Positions 6,146-8,000 of a stretch of DNA of 8,000 nt are shown here, piece after piece. This stretch comes from Bacteroidales bacterium (GTDB taxonomy: Bacteria > Bacteroidota > Bacteroidia > Bacteroidales > VadinHA17): assembly GCA_003155705.1 (NCBI GenBank), contig PMEC01000055.1, positions 68,152 through 76,151 on the forward strand. Reading direction: 5' to 3'. Both the position numbers and the translations under genes were made by a program. Below the pieces are notes generated by a model. That model worked only from the letters and a program-made list of their open reading frames with translations. It was not told where the DNA came from and did no database searches. The stretch's first letter is position 1, and each line of letters starts with the position of its first letter.

Positions 6146-6161
6146 GTCTTATTATTAAGAA

Positions 6162-6169
6162 CAAAGATA
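6162..6169 (-). promoter_or_regulatory. Possible -7 promoter box of the AraC-type gene
   Basis: The minus strand reads TATCTTTG, an exact TAnnTTTG match, 16 nt before the ATG at 6145. No TTTG box lies at the expected 19-21 nt, so the promoter may be weak or activator-dependent. Confidence 0.4.
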
Positions 6170-6540
6170 ACAAAGTTGCACCCACACCGTTCCCTAAATT
6201 TGTACAAGTTATAATCAGGATTAGTGAGGTGAAATACTTAATATGCCCAAACTGTATTTTACTCCAGTTTCTTCAAATAATTGAAACTTGGTCTATTATC
6301 ACAGAGTTCTGACTGTAACAATATGATAACATTAATGGTTCTACCAGAGCGAACTCAGAATCTATGAATACCAGGATTTTATTAATGTCTTCTACTAATC
6401 TCAGGTTAGATATTTCATCAGCCTCCTCTGAAAAGGATCATGATGAACGAAGTGAAGAATAATCCTCCAGGGTTTTACCCCAACCTCCCGATATATATTC
6501 CAATCGCAAATGTGTGAATGATGTAACTTATTTCTAAAGT
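6170..6540. other. Gene-poor intergenic stretch between the divergent AraC-type and beta-barrel genes
   Basis: No convincing gene is present on either strand; short open frames lack starts or family likeness. An 11-nt string TTGCACCCACA at 6176-6186 and CTAAATTTG at 6194-6202 also occur at the tRNA promoter (2101-2111 and 2095-2103). Here the order is reversed and no -33 box fits, so a working plus-strand promoter is doubtful. Copy B of the dispersed repeat lies at 6431-6455. The rest shows nothing I can name. Confidence 0.4.
6431..6455 (+). repeat. Dispersed degenerate repeat, copy B
   Basis: AAAAGGATCA (6431-6440), four bases, then GAACGAAGTGA (6445-6455): the same two blocks at the same spacing as copy A near 2329-2353. 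It is followed by AATAATCCTCC, close to the TTAATCTCCC after copy A. The terminator part that precedes the other copies is missing. Confidence 0.6.
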
Positions 6541-6580
6541 TTTGTAACACTTCCAATTACAAAGAACCCAACCTTTGTAA
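6541..6580. promoter_or_regulatory. Three alternating TTTGTAA half-sites upstream of the beta-barrel gene
   Basis: TTTGTAA (6541-6547), TTACAAA (6557-6563) and TTTGTAA (6574-6580) lie in alternating orientation. The last two extend to a perfect 8-bp inverted repeat (TTACAAAG 6557-6564, CTTTGTAA 6573-6580) with an 8-nt spacer. The centre-to-centre distances are 16 and 17 nt. This suits a dimeric regulator covering about 40 bp, 40 nt before the start codon. A TTTG within the last half-site might also serve as a -33 box, but no good -7 box follows. A transcribed hairpin is the alternative. Confidence 0.5.
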
Positions 6581-6619
6581 TACGTTATTTATATACCAAA
6601 TTAATCAAAATCAATAAAA

Positions 6620-7123
6620 ATGAAAAAGTTAAGCATCATTTTCTTGTTATCAGCGCTGACATTCTTTATAGCTAGCGCTCAAAACACTTCTGAGAATAGA
6701 AGGACGCAACTTAATGCAGGACTCGGTTTCTCAAACAGTGGAATTCCCATTTATCTTGGATTGGATTTTGGAGTTCATCCGGATATTTCTTTAGGTATTG
6801 AAGGTTCTTTTAGATCTTATAACCAAACATATACCGACACAAGGTACAGAAGCTCAATAATTGGGTTCTCTGGTAATGGGAATTATCACTTTGACAGAAT
6901 TCTGAATATTCAGCCCGCATGGGACGTATATGCAGGGATTAACATTGGATACTTCGTCTGGTCATCCCCTTCAGATTATCCTGGCAATGGTTCTTCAGGT
7001 CTTGGTCTGGGCGCTCAAATCGGAGTCAGATATTTTATCAATGATAATTTCGGGTTGAATCTTGAATTTGGCGGAGGAAACGAATTCTCTGGCGGCAAAA
7101 TTGGGATTACTTGCGTCTTCTAA
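6620..7123 (+). CDS. Small outer-membrane beta-barrel protein with signal peptide
   Basis: A 167-residue protein with a clear type I signal peptide (MKKLSIIFLLSALTFFIASA, cut before QN). The mature part alternates polar and aromatic/hydrophobic residues in short strands separated by Gly/Asn/Asp turns: LNAGLGFSNSG, IYLGLDFGVHPDISLGIEGS, SIIGFSGNGNYHF, WDVYAGINIGYFVW, GLGLGAQIGVRYFI and FGLNLEFGGGNEF. It ends on Phe (GITCVF), as outer-membrane barrel proteins often do. This fits an OmpA-like or porin-family eight-strand barrel. Its length is at the short end of the family, and no peptidoglycan-binding domain follows. The role is unknown; such proteins are often envelope-stress or adhesion factors. 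The ATG at 6620 follows an A-rich leader without a Shine-Dalgarno site. It is transcribed alone and divergently from the AraC-type gene, with regulatory half-sites in front and a strong terminator 39 nt behind. Confidence 0.85.
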   Translation: MKKLSIIFLLSALTFFIASAQNTSENRRTQLNAGLGFSNSGIPIYLGLDFGVHPDISLGIEGSFRSYNQTYTDTRYRSSIIGFSGNGNYHFDRILNIQPAWDVYAGINIGYFVWSSPSDYPGNGSSGLGLGAQIGVRYFINDNFGLNLEFGGGNEFSGGKIGITCVF

Positions 7124-7160
7124 AAAGACCTCTTTGATTAGATATTTTAATCATTTTGTC

Positions 7161-7175
7161 TACAAAGAAAAAGCC
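7161..7175 (+). repeat. 15-nt direct repeat, copy 2
   Basis: TACAAAGAAAAAGCC is identical to 2186-2200 at the tRNA 3' end, about 4.97 kb away. No sequence from within the tRNA body is duplicated here beyond the last two bases, which weakens an attachment-site reading. It also forms the left arm of the terminator at 7162-7204. Confidence 0.5.
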
Positions 7176-7204
7176 AGGTGCAAAGTACATGGCTTTTTCT
7201 TTGT
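7162..7204. terminator. Strong bidirectional terminator hairpin
   Basis: A perfect 15-bp stem pairs 7162-7176 (ACAAAGAAAAAGCCA) with 7190-7204 around a 13-nt loop. The A-rich left and T-rich right arms make it work in both directions. It ends the beta-barrel gene on the plus strand, and could also end the methyltransferase-like gene entering from the right on the minus strand. Confidence 0.85.
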
Positions 7205-7249
7205 TAAGCATCTTCCGGATGAAAGCAAGAAATGAAGTGACGATAATCT
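7201..7249 (+). repeat. Dispersed degenerate repeat, copy C (looser)
   Basis: TTGTTAAGCA (7201-7210) matches the start of copy A exactly and is followed by TCTTCCGGATGAA, GAAGTGA (7234-7240) and TAATCT (7244-7249), in the same order as in copy A. It directly follows the hairpin terminator, and copy A likewise lies behind the tRNA terminator. The rest of the gap up to 7351 shows no gene. Confidence 0.4.
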
Positions 7250-7351
7250 ACTGTTGTTTACCCTTAAACCCCGACATTGCTTATACCATGTGTTATGCAC
7301 ATGACGCTCATTATCAATCGCTTATCAAACTAATGTTTTAACCCTATCATT

Positions 7352-8000
7352 TCAATTTTTCGGTTTTCTTGGAAACAACATTGGGGTCTTAGATTTGTAT
7401 TCCAGATAGGATACTCCAAAACGAAACTCAAGTTCTCGTTCTTCATATACTTTCACGAAAAAAAGTAATGCCGGTGCAAACAGAGTGAGTACCCAAAGCA
7501 CAAATAGCGCTGACTGAAACCAGATTCCCAATGACATGAAAAAAGACAGAGCTGCCAGCACCATAGGATTGCGCGTCCAGGCATATAACCAATCAGCCAC
7601 CAATTTCCGACTGAGCACAATGAAAAAGGGCGCTCCAAATCCTTTTAAGGCAAGGTTTATCACTGTCAGCAAACAAGCTACTCCAGTAATAATGACCAGA
7701 CCCAAGCCTATTACAGATGGTATTGGAAGTTTCCAGCCAGACCAGGTTTGATAAGTGGATACTGCCCGAATGATAGGAACACCAAATGTTAAACCCAGAC
7801 CAAAATGTACAAATGTTGTTGTCCAGACGGCGTGGCCCATTGTTTGGCGTCGATCTAGTATTTTCCTGCCGAGCCAAACAAGGGGGAATGTCAACAATAC
7901 CCCTCCCACAATGATAGATAGATTCATAACATTTGAAAGCGATGCGTTTAACATCACCCAAAAGATAAGCAAGACAACCGCAAAAAGGGCGATCCTAAAA
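7352..8000 (-). CDS. Isoprenylcysteine carboxyl methyltransferase (ICMT/PEMT)-like membrane protein, 5' end outside the window
   Basis: The visible 215 residues form about five to six membrane segments and end in the signature of the ICMT/phospholipid methyltransferase-like family: an Arg-Asn-Pro after an amphipathic stretch (LYAWTRNPMVLAAL), then a membrane hairpin and EERELEFRFGVSYLEYK before the C-terminal PMLFPRKPKN. Family members use S-adenosylmethionine to methylate small hydrophobic or prenylated acceptors in the membrane; bacterial members mostly have unknown substrates. The frame is open through the right edge with hydrophobic codons (FRIALFAVVLLIFWVM), so the start lies beyond 8000; TTG at 7972 and the internal ATGs are not needed as starts. 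It converges with the beta-barrel gene, with the 15-bp hairpin between. Operon partners, if any, lie to the right and cannot be seen. Confidence 0.8.
   Translation of the reverse strand, partial: FRIALFAVVLLIFWVMLNASLSNVMNLSIIVGGVLLTFPLVWLGRKILDRRQTMGHAVWTTTFVHFGLGLTFGVPIIRAVSTYQTWSGWKLPIPSVIGLGLVIITGVACLLTVINLALKGFGAPFFIVLSRKLVADWLYAWTRNPMVLAALSFFMSLGIWFQSALFVLWVLTLFAPALLFFVKVYEERELEFRFGVSYLEYKSKTPMLFPRKPKN

Noticed and set aside
6016..6312. Plus-strand frame of 98 codons overlapping the start of the AraC-type gene
   Set aside because: Half of it is antisense to the regulator. The remainder has no recognisable motif, signal peptide or start context.
2624..6416. A 14-nt exact match AGGTTAGATATTTC at 2624 and 6403, with a shorter version at 2474
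   Set aside because: It is a single AT-rich match without extension on either side, and two of the copies fall in the coding frame of the recombinase remnant. This is near the chance level for 8 kb of AT-rich DNA.
6301..6440. Minus-strand open stretch without ATG (DEISNLRLVEDINKILVF...) as a gene remnant
   Set aside because: About 55 open codons, with no start and no motif I recognise. The likeness to EISNL of the recombinase is just the 14-nt match above.
7156..7341. Plus-strand frame of 61 codons behind the beta-barrel gene
   Set aside because: It begins inside the terminator hairpin region and runs across repeat copy C. It has no protein-like features.
7352..7972. TTG at 7972 as the start of the ICMT-like gene
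   Set aside because: The same frame stays open with membrane-type codons to the window edge, so the true start is most likely beyond 8000.

Overview
The window looks like chromosomal DNA from a member of the Bacteroidota, probably an anaerobic or microaerophilic one. The evidence is low-to-moderate GC, A-rich leaders without strong Shine-Dalgarno sites, promoter boxes of the TTTG-N19-TAnnTTTG type, no encoded CCA on the tRNA, and a superoxide reductase. I cannot name a genus from sequence alone.

Left part (1-2230). Three minus-strand housekeeping or stress genes are transcribed leftwards: a superoxide reductase (1581-1964), a single-pass membrane M23 peptidase with a complete zinc site (635-1495), and the first 205 codons of dxr (MEP isoprenoid pathway), which runs off the left edge. 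Divergent from them is a plus-strand tRNA gene with CAT anticodon. Its fold carries initiator (fMet) features. It has a consensus Bacteroidota promoter in front and a rho-independent terminator directly behind.

Middle part (2230-6145). This reads as an accessory region, all on the minus strand. From upstream to downstream it holds an AraC-type regulator with a GyrI-like effector domain, a membrane-anchored SAM methyltransferase, a small polytopic membrane protein with a nickel/cobalt-transporter-like histidine signature, an SRPBCC protein whose ancestral signal peptide seems to have lost its start, an unrecognised 50-codon ORF, and a frameshifted C-terminal remnant of a large serine recombinase. 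The remnant ends next to the tRNA, which suggests an old integration and decay event there. The AraC, methyltransferase and transporter-like genes could form a co-regulated, effector-responsive set, but gaps of about 90-110 nt leave a single operon unproven.

Right part (6146-8000). A 474-nt gene-poor stretch separates the regulator from a divergent plus-strand gene for a small secreted outer-membrane beta-barrel protein, which has three TTTGTAA half-sites in front of it. A perfect 15-bp hairpin terminator closes that gene. A minus-strand isoprenylcysteine-methyltransferase-like membrane protein enters from the right edge.

A degenerate repeat (AAAAGGATCA-N4-GAACGAAGTGA) occurs near 2330 and 6431, with a looser copy near 7201. 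A 15-nt direct repeat links the 3' end of the tRNA (2186) to the terminator at 7161. I see no CRISPR array, complete insertion sequence or clear novel defence system. The most interesting points are the tRNA-linked repeats and recombinase remnant, the variant active-site residues of the superoxide reductase, and the uncharacterised transporter/methyltransferase set.
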